Of a stretch of DNA of 32,838 bases, positions 7,682 to 16,502 are shown one piece after another. Both the position numbers and the translations under genes were made by a program. The stretch is from an uncultured Dysgonomonas sp. (GTDB taxonomy: Bacteria; Bacteroidota; Bacteroidia; Bacteroidales; Dysgonomonadaceae). A model generated the notes under the pieces. The model was not told the DNA's origin, searched no databases, and saw nothing but the letters and a program-made list of their open reading frames with translations. Where the stretch lies: NCBI RefSeq assembly GCF_934668725.1, contig NZ_CAKUOF010000025.1:1-32838 (forward strand), read 5' to 3'. The stretch's first letter is position 1. The number at the start of each line of letters is the position of its first letter.

Positions 7682-8722
7682 ATGAAAAAAGCACTTTATC
7701 TTTTAGTGATGACTTCGCTCATCAGCTTCTTTTCAGTAAAAACAGAAGCGTGTACGCGTGTGGTATATCAAGGACCAAACAATACAATCTTAACAGCTCG
7801 TTCAATGGACTGGAAAGAAGACATCATGAGTAACATGTGGGTATTCCCTAAAGGAATGGATCGAAACGGTGAAGTCGGTCCCAATTCCTTAAAATGGAAA
7901 TCAAAGTATGGCAGTGTCATTACTTCCGCATATGATATATCCAGCACCGATGGTATGAATGAAAAAGGTCTGGTTGCAAACCTTCTTTGGCTAGCTGAAT
8001 CTGAATACACTGTGTGGGATCAGAAAAAGCCGGGCTTAACGATAGCTGCATGGGTACAGTATGTACTTGATAACTTTGCAACTGTAAGCGAAGCTGTTGA
8101 TGCTCTTGCAAAAGAGGATTTTATAGTTATATCGGATAATATGCCCAATCAAGACAGAATGGCTACACTACACCTGTCGATATCTGATGTTACTGGAGAC
8201 AATGCCATATTTGAATACATTAAAGGTAAATTGGTTATACACCACGACAGATCTTATCAGGTAATGACTAATTCTCCTATATTTGAGCAACAGCTCGCAT
8301 TGAATAAATATTGGGAAAATATTGGAGGTACAACTATGTTACCCGGAACAAACCGTGCTGCTGACAGATTTGTAAGAGCGTCTTATTACATCAATGCAGT
8401 TCCTCAGGTTGATGACACAAGAATAAGTGTAGCAAGTGTTTTCAGTGTTATAAGAAATGTATCGGTTCCTTATGGTATCAGTACACCCAATGAGCCTAAT
8501 ATTTCATCAACAAGATGGAGAACGGTATCGGATCAAAAAAATATGGTATATTACTTTGAATCAACCCTATACCCTAATATATTTTGGGTAGATTTTAAAG
8601 ATATCGATTTTTCTCAAAATGCACCGGTTTTAAAGCTAGACCTTGTTGGCGGTAAAACTTATGAAGGAAATACAGCAAAAGATTTCAAACCGGCAAAACC
8701 ATTCGTTTTCCAAGGTATCTAA
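7682..8722 (+). CDS. Secreted choloylglycine hydrolase/penicillin V acylase family protein
   Basis: Ntn-hydrolase that cleaves linear amide bonds. The family includes bile salt hydrolases, penicillin V acylases and acyl-homoserine-lactone acylases. A signal peptide of 23 residues (ending KTEA) is followed directly by C24, so signal cleavage would itself expose the catalytic N-terminal cysteine. R40, D43 and N197 lie 16, 19 and 173 residues after C24, exactly the spacing of Cys2, Arg18, Asp21 and Asn175 in bile salt hydrolases. The final arginine is probably R229 in LPGTNRAADRF. DGMNEKGL near residue 90 is also conserved. The 346-residue length suits the Gram-negative cluster. Location is periplasm or outside. 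The substrate cannot be decided from sequence. It is a single gene with its own terminator. Confidence 0.9.
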   Translation: MKKALYLLVMTSLISFFSVKTEACTRVVYQGPNNTILTARSMDWKEDIMSNMWVFPKGMDRNGEVGPNSLKWKSKYGSVITSAYDISSTDGMNEKGLVANLLWLAESEYTVWDQKKPGLTIAAWVQYVLDNFATVSEAVDALAKEDFIVISDNMPNQDRMATLHLSISDVTGDNAIFEYIKGKLVIHHDRSYQVMTNSPIFEQQLALNKYWENIGGTTMLPGTNRAADRFVRASYYINAVPQVDDTRISVASVFSVIRNVSVPYGISTPNEPNISSTRWRTVSDQKNMVYYFESTLYPNIFWVDFKDIDFSQNAPVLKLDLVGGKTYEGNTAKDFKPAKPFVFQGI

Positions 8723-8747
8723 ACTATATACACTATACATCTAAAAT

Positions 8748-8781
8748 AAAAAAAGCGACTAATTAATTAGTCGCTTTTTTT
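8748..8781 (+). terminator. Terminator after the amide hydrolase gene
   Basis: A perfect inverted repeat has arms 8748-8764 and 8765-8781. A GC-containing core (GCGACT/AGTCGC) is flanked by seven A on the left and seven T on the right. It is a classic rho-independent terminator 25 bp after the stop codon and could work in both directions. Confidence 0.9.
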
Positions 8782-9005
8782 ATTACTCTTGATTTAAACT
8801 TTATGTCGTATAATCACTGCTTTCTATGAGTTAAACAGCAAAATTACAATAGTTTAAAATAATATTGAATAACCAGCAATGTGAACAATAGTTATAGTTG
8901 CTTGTTTTTATATAAAATAAACAAATCAAACTATTTCAAAACAAGTCCGAGACTAAACACTAAAAGAATATTACACAATATAAACGGGAATATACTCTTT
9001 CTCTT

Positions 9006-9593
9006 ATGAAATCAATCTTGGCATATAAGTATACACTTATCTTGGCAGTAATCTTACACTTTACAGCTAATGGATATTCCCAAAATATCGGACTCAAGAC
9101 AAATACCCTTTATTGGGCTACAGCAACACCCAATATAGGTGCAGAAATATCTGTGGGACGCAAACTAACCTTAGATCTTACAGGCGGATATAATCCTTGG
9201 GAATTGGGGAACAATAAAAAGTTTAAGCACTGGATAGCACAATCAGAACTACGTTATTGGATCTGCGAAACGTTTGAAGGACATTTTCTGGGTATCCACA
9301 CACAGGGAGGTGAGTTCAATATTGGAAGGATTAATCTTCCCGGACTCGTATTTGGATCCGGTAGTGAAAATTATCGTTATCAAGGCTTTTTTGTAGGAGG
9401 AGGTATTTCATACGGATACCAATGGATACTCAGTCCCCGCTGGAATCTGGAAGCAAATATTGGGATTGGGTATAATTACATAAAATATGACAAGTTTGAA
9501 CCGTGTAATTGTGGAGAACAATTAGAAAATAAATCGTCGAACTACTTTGGGCCAACCAAAATAGGTCTCAACATTATTTATTTAATAAAATAA
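9006..9593 (+). CDS. DUF3575 outer-membrane protein of the fimbrial locus
   Basis: The 195-residue protein has a signal peptide (about 1-25, ending GYSQ). The body is rich in alternating aromatic and glycine residues and ends in a hydrophobic beta strand (IGLNIIYLIK), consistent with a small outer-membrane beta-barrel. The NIGLKTNTLYWATATPNIGAE opening and the later YGYQWILSPRWNLEANIGIGY block match DUF3575. Such proteins often stand first in Bacteroidales fimbrillin loci, before a DUF3868 protein, as here (11 bp gap). The exact role in fimbria export or anchoring is not known. No clear promoter box was found in the 220 bp upstream. Confidence 0.85.
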   Translation: MKSILAYKYTLILAVILHFTANGYSQNIGLKTNTLYWATATPNIGAEISVGRKLTLDLTGGYNPWELGNNKKFKHWIAQSELRYWICETFEGHFLGIHTQGGEFNIGRINLPGLVFGSGSENYRYQGFFVGGGISYGYQWILSPRWNLEANIGIGYNYIKYDKFEPCNCGEQLENKSSNYFGPTKIGLNIIYLIK

Positions 9594-9604
9594 TCCGATT
9601 GAAT

Positions 9605-11065
9605 ATGCTAATATATCGACACATACTGATTTTATTGCTTATCCTTATATGTGGATACAATATTATCTATGCCAAAAAAGAGTATAGTAATGTCGGTGTT
9701 GAAGTAAAAAAAATTAGCCAAGAGGGAGACTCTTTACTAGTAAATATTGCCTTCGACCTATCTAATTTACAATTATCTTCTCGCGAACAAGTAATTCTAA
9801 CTCCTGTCATTAAAAATAACAATAGAGATTTTTATCTAAAGCCATTACTGATTAATGGGAAAATCCGTCATAAATTATATTTAAGACAAAAAGCCTTTGG
9901 AACGTTAGATGAGCTGAATAAAAGGGGGGATGAAGTTACAAAAGAGGCACAACAAGGAAACCAAACTATACTATATTCAACTACTATATATTTTGAAGAT
10001 TGGATGCGACAATCAGATTTATATCTGGAAGAAAGTAGCTGTCCCGGGTGTGGCAAAGCTATCAACAAACAAGAACGCTTACTCGTTCAGAGTCTGGCAT
10101 TAGAGATTACAGAGCCATTCAACCTGGAAAATATTGAGCCAACAGCGACCTTTATCATACCTGAAGCTGACTCTATCAAAAAAAGGTATAAACAAGGTAG
10201 TGCCTATTTAAAATTCGATGTAGGTAAATCTGTCATAAATCCGACCATATCCAATAACGCATCTGAACTTACTATAATAAATACAACTTTAGAGGAATTA
10301 ACAGGTGACAAAAATATATCAATAACAAATATATCAATAACAGGATTTGCTTCTATAGAAGGCACTCCTCTTGTAAATAAACGCCTGTCCGAACAGCGAG
10401 CCAAATCATTGCAGAGCTATATTCAACAAAAATACAATCTACCTTATTCTCTTTTTGATGTAGATTGGGTTGGTGAAGATTGGGAAGGATTGGTAAAACT
10501 TATTGAGAGTGGAGACATGCAACAAAAACAAGAGGTTTTAGCAAAAAAAAACAGTACTGAGATTTTGGATGGAAGAGAAAAGAAATTAATGCAACTAGGT
10601 GGAGGGAAACCATATTTATTTATGTTGAATACATATTTCCCTTTACTCAGAAAGGTCAATTATGTAATCAATTATACTTTACCTCAATTCAGTTTGGAAG
10701 AAAGCAAACAAATCATAAGGAAGCATCCTGATCAATTAAGCAGAAGAGAACTTTTTGTATTAGCCGATAGTTACGGTAAAGGAAGTCCCGAATTTTTCGA
10801 AATCTTAGAAATAGCTCTCAATGTATATCCCAATGATACGATTACCCGAAAAAATGCCGCCGCTTCATATATTATGCAAGGAAAATACAATAAAGCGGAA
10901 AAATTATTATCAAATACAAAACCAGTAAGAAATCAAGAAACTCTATATAATTCGATAATACAGAACAACGAGAATAATAATTTAAACAAGACCAATAATG
11001 AAAAGATTTTTTCTATTAACAAGCATTATAGCGCTATTGTGCTCTGCTTGCAGCAACAACGATGA
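9605..11065 (+). CDS. DUF3868/OmpA-like protein of the fimbrial locus
   Basis: The protein is 486 residues from ATG 9605 and begins with a signal peptide ending near residue 23. An N-terminal DUF3868-like beta region (about 25-180) contains a CPGCG motif. An OmpA-like domain follows (about 200-285, KFDVGKSVINP...ITGFASIEGT...RLSEQRA), and the C-terminal part looks TPR-like. The architecture suggests an envelope protein contacting peptidoglycan and assisting fimbria assembly. A TTG two codons earlier is possible, but the ATG is preferred. The last 23 codons overlap the start of the fimbrillin gene in another reading frame. This Asn-rich tail looks unlike the rest and may be an extension after loss of an earlier stop codon. 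Confidence 0.8.
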   Translation: MLIYRHILILLLILICGYNIIYAKKEYSNVGVEVKKISQEGDSLLVNIAFDLSNLQLSSREQVILTPVIKNNNRDFYLKPLLINGKIRHKLYLRQKAFGTLDELNKRGDEVTKEAQQGNQTILYSTTIYFEDWMRQSDLYLEESSCPGCGKAINKQERLLVQSLALEITEPFNLENIEPTATFIIPEADSIKKRYKQGSAYLKFDVGKSVINPTISNNASELTIINTTLEELTGDKNISITNISITGFASIEGTPLVNKRLSEQRAKSLQSYIQQKYNLPYSLFDVDWVGEDWEGLVKLIESGDMQQKQEVLAKKNSTEILDGREKKLMQLGGGKPYLFMLNTYFPLLRKVNYVINYTLPQFSLEESKQIIRKHPDQLSRRELFVLADSYGKGSPEFFEILEIALNVYPNDTITRKNAAASYIMQGKYNKAEKLLSNTKPVRNQETLYNSIIQNNENNNLNKTNNEKIFSINKHYSAIVLCLQQQR

Positions 11066-12008
11066 CGAGAATTCTCCGGGATCTAAAACAAAAGCATCTC
11101 TTATCGTCACTCTATCAGGATCGGGTAACACCTCTACACGTAATGTAGGTGCACCTAGTCAAGCCGAAGAGAATACAATACACTCATTCACAGTATACAT
11201 ATTTGCAAATAACAGATTAGAGAAGACTGAAACATCTACTACTTTATCCGGTCTATCGCTATTGGTAGAAGATTTGACTACAGGTGCTAAAAAAATAGTA
11301 GTCGTTGCTAATGCTCCGGCATCCTTTCCTGATCTTGTAGAAGGAGATCCTTACAGTAAACTTGCAGAAGTAACCAGTTATATCAATCTGGATGATCAGA
11401 CTAGCAGCTTGAATAACGGTTTGGTTATGAGTGGTGAATCCGATGCAACATTACAGTCTATTACTGTGGGTACAAACTCTATAACTATTCCTATTAGCAG
11501 GATAGTAGCCAAAATCAAACTTGGAGAAATCACCATTGATCCTGCTGCGGGAGTAAACCCTGCGTTATTCACCCTTACAGGTGTAGCTATAATTAAAGCT
11601 AAATCATTGTCATCAGTAGGTATACCATCAGTTGTTACTACTACTCCGTTCTATAGTGGAATCGAAGGGATGACTGTTCATAGCCCTAATATCAGAAGTT
11701 ACTTATATGAAACTATTAGCTCAACCGACTTCGACGAAAGATTTTTTTATGTTTTTGCCAACGCAAATAGTGATGAAGATAATGGAACATTACTTACTTT
11801 GGAAGGAACTTATGATGGTGAGGTTATGTACTTCCCTTTCAGGCTTCCTGCTATCACACGCAATACTCAACATACATTGGATATAACTCTTCGCCGTTTA
11901 GGAACAGGCTCTCCCGATCCTGAGGTGCCTAGCGACCCGGCAACACTTACTGTAACAATTACGCCTCAAGACTGGGTAGTTGTACCTACTCAAAGTGTAG
12001 AATGGTAA
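10998..12008 (+). CDS. Major fimbrillin (FimA/Mfa1-like lipoprotein)
   Basis: Probable shaft subunit of a type V pilus. The 336-residue precursor has a lipoprotein signal peptide with C18 in LLCSAC. An Ig-like N-terminal domain carries the fimbrillin pattern (HSFTVYIFANNRLEKTE, KKIVVVANAP, then GLVMSGE), and a C-terminal domain ends PQDWVVVPTQSVEW. In known type V pili the lipidated prepilin reaches the outer membrane and an Arg-specific protease removes the N-terminal strand. R48 in the TSTRN segment is a plausible cleavage site here, but no protease gene is visible. It is the first pilin gene, followed by a stable hairpin and then the anchor gene. The start lies inside the previous reading frame, 68 nt before that gene's stop. 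Confidence 0.85.
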   Translation: MKRFFLLTSIIALLCSACSNNDDENSPGSKTKASLIVTLSGSGNTSTRNVGAPSQAEENTIHSFTVYIFANNRLEKTETSTTLSGLSLLVEDLTTGAKKIVVVANAPASFPDLVEGDPYSKLAEVTSYINLDDQTSSLNNGLVMSGESDATLQSITVGTNSITIPISRIVAKIKLGEITIDPAAGVNPALFTLTGVAIIKAKSLSSVGIPSVVTTTPFYSGIEGMTVHSPNIRSYLYETISSTDFDERFFYVFANANSDEDNGTLLTLEGTYDGEVMYFPFRLPAITRNTQHTLDITLRRLGTGSPDPEVPSDPATLTVTITPQDWVVVPTQSVEW

Positions 12009-12022
12009 TTGTTTAGAATATA

Positions 12023-12061
12023 AGTAGAGAGAACAGAGTCATAAAATTAGTTCTCTCTACT
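12023..12061 (+). promoter_or_regulatory. Intergenic hairpin between fimbrillin and anchor genes
   Basis: A perfect 12-bp inverted repeat (arms 12023-12034 and 12050-12061) surrounds a 15-nt loop. It lies 14 bp after the fimbrillin stop codon and has no following T-run. It is better read as an mRNA-stabilising or partially terminating hairpin than as a full terminator. Confidence 0.6.
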
Positions 12062-12098
12062 GTATTAAAAGTAGAAACGCTCCATAAGACAAACTAAA

Positions 12099-13022
12099 AT
12101 GTCATACTCTAAATACACACATATTATCACTTTATATAAATACAGTATATTACTGTTAACATTACTCTTATGCCTATCATCTTGTATTAAAGATGATTTT
12201 CCAAACTGTAATACAACACTACTTCTACAGATAAAAGCTGTTGATGCCACAGGACTTGATATAACCTCAGGCGGAGAAGCCGGAGCTGCGGAAGTATATA
12301 TTTTTGACAGAAATCAACGATTTATAGAACAGATATCTGTTACAAGTGAAGACATTAAGAATAAAGTTCCTCTAAAAATATTTCACAAAGGAACGAGTAA
12401 CTTCACGGTTGTAGTATGGAGTAACCTGAATGGTAACCAACAAGTTGATTCTTTAACAAATGGTACCCCTATAGATCAGGCACTTGTTCAACTAAAAAGA
12501 AGTGCAGAGGGTTATGCCTTAAATCCGGATGATTTATTTCAAGGTATACTCAATATAAAAAATAATAGTAATGCCAGTTCGGATATTACGATAGAAGATA
12601 CTATAACTATACAACGAAAAACAGCCCTTCTCAATATAATGGTAAAAGGTTTGGAGTTTCAAAACCCCAGTAATTATTACTTTATCATTAAAGGTGCATC
12701 CAAAGACTCTTATAATTTTAAGGGGGAATTGACTGGCGACTCTATCTCGTACAAACAAAATGGAGAGTTTAATACCTCCGGCACACAGTTTATCTCATCG
12801 CCTTTTTCACTGTATCCTCTGTCCAAAGGCGGTCGTCTGACCATCTTAGTATATAATGGAGAAAACTTAATTGCCACAGCAGAAACCAACAACAAAGATG
12901 GCAGTAATATAGTCCCCATAGTAGGAGTTACAACAAATGTACTGATAGACTTAAGATCGTCTCTAAATGTAAATATTGTAGTAACAGACTGGGAAGACAT
13001 ATACCATTGGTTCGAATGGTAA
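12099..13022 (+). CDS. FimB/Mfa2-like fimbrial anchor lipoprotein
   Basis: The 307-residue protein has a lipobox LSSC with C29, followed by the typical FimB/Mfa2 opening IKDDFPNC. Further family features are AAEVYIFDRNQRFIEQ, FTVVVWSNLNG near residue 105 and the WEDIYHWFEW end. In Porphyromonas, FimB and Mfa2 stay lipid-anchored in the outer membrane, hold the pilus base and limit its length. The gene follows the presumed shaft subunit, in the same order as mfa1-mfa2. The spacing of about 90 bp contains the hairpin at 12023-12061, which may lower its expression relative to the shaft subunit. The assignment rests on pattern and position rather than alignment. Confidence 0.8.
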   Translation: MSYSKYTHIITLYKYSILLLTLLLCLSSCIKDDFPNCNTTLLLQIKAVDATGLDITSGGEAGAAEVYIFDRNQRFIEQISVTSEDIKNKVPLKIFHKGTSNFTVVVWSNLNGNQQVDSLTNGTPIDQALVQLKRSAEGYALNPDDLFQGILNIKNNSNASSDITIEDTITIQRKTALLNIMVKGLEFQNPSNYYFIIKGASKDSYNFKGELTGDSISYKQNGEFNTSGTQFISSPFSLYPLSKGGRLTILVYNGENLIATAETNNKDGSNIVPIVGVTTNVLIDLRSSLNVNIVVTDWEDIYHWFEW

Positions 13023-13060
13023 TACATAAATATATAACTAAAACAAATTATTGAGCATCA

Positions 13061-14455
13061 ATGATACCAATCGGTCAATATAGGTCAGGAACTGTTTCTA
13101 AGGTAAGATTCTTACTCTTAATCTCTTCCATATTGACTATACTAGTGGGCATATTGAGTTCGTGTAGCGAAGATGATACAACTATAGATACTAATCTTAG
13201 CAATGTAAAAGTTCAATTTTATACTAATAATTTATCTTTCCTCAGACAAACGTCCGCGGAAAGTGCAATAACAGAAGTACAAACTTTCGTATTTATAGAC
13301 AATGGAGATGGTTATAGATACAGCTATAGTGCACCTGCAAGATCTCTAAATGCAATAGATAGTCTTACGGCTTCATTTGATATAACACTTTACACAGTAA
13401 CTAATCCGGTTAAAATATACATTATCGCAAACTCTGATAATGCAATCTCAAATAATACACCACTCGTGGGTGAAACCGAAGCACAGGTAAAACAAAAAAT
13501 AATACAATCATTTTCATCAACAGGCATTAGTGCCAATTTTCCCATGTGGTGCGAATATCTTCTTCCCTCAGGAATATCAAGTTCTCTCAATAATAATATT
13601 GTACAAATGAAGATATTAAGAGCCATAGCAAGGGCTGATATAAGTGTGGCTGATGTAGAAAGCTCTTTTAGTATGACCAGTGTTCAGGCATTTAGGGTTA
13701 GCAGCCAATTTCAAATTACTCCTAATGCTTACTCTAACCCGCTACTTGTTTCCGAACCAAGTATACCTTCAACCAGTACAACAACCATAAATACGAATCC
13801 TATTATTATAGCTAATAATAGATCCGAATCTCAGTTGTATTTGCCTGAATCGGCAGCTCCTTCTGTTGCCAATCAAACATCGGATGCTACTTGTATTGTT
13901 GTAGGAGGCAGATATAACAACAGCGATAATATTACTTATTACCGACTGGATTTTGCTCCAGACATTGTAGGCTATCCTTTGGGACAAATCTTGAGAAACC
14001 ACCATTATACATTCAATGTTATTGATATTACAGCTGCCGGATGGCCTACTCCCGAGGAAGCTGCCCGAAATAAATCGACTAATATTCAAGTTGCTATTCA
14101 GGATTGGGAAGATCAAGAAGCCAATATAGGATTAGGAGGAAATTCTTACTTCTTTCAAATGTCGACACGTGAAATAACAATACCAAGCATTGCTACTCCT
14201 AATGCCACCGGTTACTCATTGGTTGCAACTAATGTACCAATTTATACAATACGTTGGTCGGACGCAGCAGGAAATCCTTTGGGAGAACCAGCAGATGTTC
14301 TTAATGACGGAGTAATACGAGTACTTAAATCACGCAATCTTATTGCAGTTAATGCTGTGGCAAACAATCCTTCACCAAGCACTGTTTTAAGATATGTATT
14401 AATAGAAGCCGACCGGGTTCGTATACTCCTTAAGATATATCACCTTGGAACATAA
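13061..14455 (+). CDS. Minor/tip fimbrial subunit (DUF4906-like lipoprotein)
   Basis: The 464-residue protein has a lipoprotein signal whose lipobox LSSC places the cysteine at C35. The body is beta-rich and carries AITEVQTFVFID, KIYIIANSD and FPMWCEYLLPSG, followed by RAIARADI and PLGQILRNHHYTFNV. These patterns occur in minor or tip subunits of Bacteroidales type V pili, and DUF4906 is my best match. It closely parallels the next gene over about 440 residues, so the two are tandem paralogues. It begins 38 bp after the anchor gene and is probably co-transcribed. The function (tip adhesin or adaptor) is inferred from locus order. Confidence 0.7.
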   Translation: MIPIGQYRSGTVSKVRFLLLISSILTILVGILSSCSEDDTTIDTNLSNVKVQFYTNNLSFLRQTSAESAITEVQTFVFIDNGDGYRYSYSAPARSLNAIDSLTASFDITLYTVTNPVKIYIIANSDNAISNNTPLVGETEAQVKQKIIQSFSSTGISANFPMWCEYLLPSGISSSLNNNIVQMKILRAIARADISVADVESSFSMTSVQAFRVSSQFQITPNAYSNPLLVSEPSIPSTSTTTINTNPIIIANNRSESQLYLPESAAPSVANQTSDATCIVVGGRYNNSDNITYYRLDFAPDIVGYPLGQILRNHHYTFNVIDITAAGWPTPEEAARNKSTNIQVAIQDWEDQEANIGLGGNSYFFQMSTREITIPSIATPNATGYSLVATNVPIYTIRWSDAAGNPLGEPADVLNDGVIRVLKSRNLIAVNAVANNPSPSTVLRYVLIEADRVRILLKIYHLGT

Positions 14456-14479
14456 TTAAGCAGAGAACAGCTAATCAAT

Positions 14480-16435
14480 ATGAAAACAAAGAGAATATCT
14501 CTACAAAATATAAACCACTATAGTCAACAATTATTTTTATTTATAATTGTCGCTTTATTATGTGGCTGTTCAGAGGATATAACCAATAAAAACAATGGAA
14601 ACTCAACAGACATCTATTTACAGTTCAGCGTTATTACAACTGACGCCACACCTCCTAAAAACATATTGAAATCAGGTCAAACTGATTCAGAAAGTACAAT
14701 AAATCAAGTACAAATACTAGTCTTCGAAAATGATCTTTATCAGTATCGTGTAACAGGAACAGGTATTGCAAACAGTGGTACTTATAGTGCAACCTTCAAA
14801 GCCCGTTTATTATCAAGCGACCAGCCAACAACCATATACATTATAGCTAATTCTGATACCGAATTAAATGCAAATGAGCCTCAGGTAGGAGATAATATAT
14901 CTACAGTAAAAAACAGGTTAATCAAATCTATTTCAACAAATCCAATCAGCGGTAACCTGTCAATGTGGGGAAGTTATTCGTTTCCATCAGGTTTATCGGC
15001 AATAGACGACAATACAATTACCAACGTAAGAATGCTTCGTGCTGTGGCACGGGTAGATGTTATAGCCAATGCTGTTTCGTCCAATTTTCAATTGGTTAGT
15101 ATACAAGCTTTCCGTGTTGCAAATAATATGCAAATTATACCTGACAACCCTACCACAACACCAAGTGTTACGGAGCCAAGTGTACCTGTAGGTACTTCCT
15201 ATAATATCAATACATCAGCAATCGCAACTCTACCGGCATCGTCAGTAGCTCAATTATATCTTCCCGAATCGCCTCCTCCCACATCCGGAGATCCGGTAAA
15301 TGATGCTACCTGTATTATAGTTGGAGGGTATTACAGCGGAAGTAGTACAATAACATACTACAGACTGGATCTGAATCCGGGAACATCAGGCCATCCACTT
15401 GGACAGATTTTACGTAACCATCGGTACGAATTTAATATAACTTCTGTTTTAAGTGAAGGATATTCAACCCCTCAGGATGCAGCAAACAATATATCATCTT
15501 CAATGGAAGCACGAATTGTACTATGGAGCGATTATGTTAAGCATATGGTATTCGATTTATATAATTATTTAGGAGTATCAGAATCATATATCACTTTAGC
15601 GGGAGAAGCAAACTCTTCCTACAATATTTTGGTACAAAGCAATCTGCCGAATTACAGTATGACTTGGGCAGATAGGACGGGGTTACCCGAAGGCTCGCCG
15701 TCATCGAGTTTAAGTGATGACTATTTTCTGGTAGATAAAGCCTCTGACGGATCATCCATATTAGTAACTGCAACTCAAATAAACCTTGCAGATTCGACTG
15801 ACAGAGTAAGATATATTCTTCTTCAAGAAGGAGCATTGAAACTACTCATTACGGTTATTCAGAAAGCTGTAAAGTTAGGACCGGAGCCCGGACCTGGTGG
15901 TGTAATATGGGCTGAGACAAATGTTGATTTACCATATACCTTTGCTAATCAAAAAAGTATCGGTAAATTCTATCAATGGAATCGAAATACAGCATGGGCC
16001 AGTACAGGTATAGTTACCGGATGGCCTTCTACCGGTGCAACTGGGTTCTTTTGGGAAGAAGCAAACGATCCATGCCCCACAGGCTGGAGAGTTCCTACAA
16101 GAGACGAACTTCAAGCATTAATTAACTCTACAGGAGCGAGCTGGCGAATTGTATCAGAAGATTATGACTATCCAGGCGTATGGTTTGCTCCAACTCAAGA
16201 AGAAGCTAATAATGCAACTTTTGAAAATCCGGGTAACGGGTTATTCTTTCCTGCCGGAGGTCGGCGAAATGAAACCGGAACATTAATCGATGCGGGATTC
16301 AACAGCTATTATTGGGCCAGTGATGTTAACCCTCTTGGTGCAACAACCGACATAATGAGCGTTGCAAGCGGAACATATCTTATATTTCCGGTTGAAAGGA
16401 CATTAGGTTGTCTAATTCGTTGTGTAAGGGATTAA
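14480..16435 (+). CDS. Minor/tip fimbrial subunit with C-terminal FISUMP domain
   Basis: The 651-residue lipoprotein has C30 in LLCGC. Residues about 45-450 parallel the preceding protein (for example MWGSYSFPSGL, RAVARVDV, ATCIIVGGYY and PLGQILRNHRYEFNI). Residues about 485-651 are an added domain with DPCPTGWRVPTRDELQAL, GLFFPAGGRR and YYWASD, ending GCLIRCVRD. That is the Fibrobacter succinogenes major paralogous (FISUMP) domain, which is related to the formylglycine/C-type-lectin-like fold. The fusion suggests a binding head on a fimbrial stalk domain, a good candidate for the tip adhesin. It is the last gene of the locus, 24 bp after its paralogue, and is followed by a terminator. Confidence 0.75.
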   Translation: MKTKRISLQNINHYSQQLFLFIIVALLCGCSEDITNKNNGNSTDIYLQFSVITTDATPPKNILKSGQTDSESTINQVQILVFENDLYQYRVTGTGIANSGTYSATFKARLLSSDQPTTIYIIANSDTELNANEPQVGDNISTVKNRLIKSISTNPISGNLSMWGSYSFPSGLSAIDDNTITNVRMLRAVARVDVIANAVSSNFQLVSIQAFRVANNMQIIPDNPTTTPSVTEPSVPVGTSYNINTSAIATLPASSVAQLYLPESPPPTSGDPVNDATCIIVGGYYSGSSTITYYRLDLNPGTSGHPLGQILRNHRYEFNITSVLSEGYSTPQDAANNISSSMEARIVLWSDYVKHMVFDLYNYLGVSESYITLAGEANSSYNILVQSNLPNYSMTWADRTGLPEGSPSSSLSDDYFLVDKASDGSSILVTATQINLADSTDRVRYILLQEGALKLLITVIQKAVKLGPEPGPGGVIWAETNVDLPYTFANQKSIGKFYQWNRNTAWASTGIVTGWPSTGATGFFWEEANDPCPTGWRVPTRDELQALINSTGASWRIVSEDYDYPGVWFAPTQEEANNATFENPGNGLFFPAGGRRNETGTLIDAGFNSYYWASDVNPLGATTDIMSVASGTYLIFPVERTLGCLIRCVRD

Positions 16436-16464
16436 TATTCTAATCTCTCCATTAAATATTACCC

Positions 16465-16502
16465 AAAAGGTTTTGAGAAGTTGATTCTCGAAACCTTTTT
16501 TA
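16465..16502 (+). terminator. Terminator closing the fimbrial locus
   Basis: Arms 16465-16479 and 16485-16499 form a 15-bp stem with one T-G wobble and a 5-nt loop, running into a T tract. It lies 29 bp after the last fimbrial gene. An A run on the left gives it some activity in the opposite direction. Confidence 0.85.

Noticed and set aside
9006..16435. Polysaccharide or phage tail locus
   Set aside because: The succession of DUF3575, DUF3868/OmpA and fimbrillin-type lipoproteins fits a type V fimbrial locus. No glycosyltransferase or phage structural gene is present.
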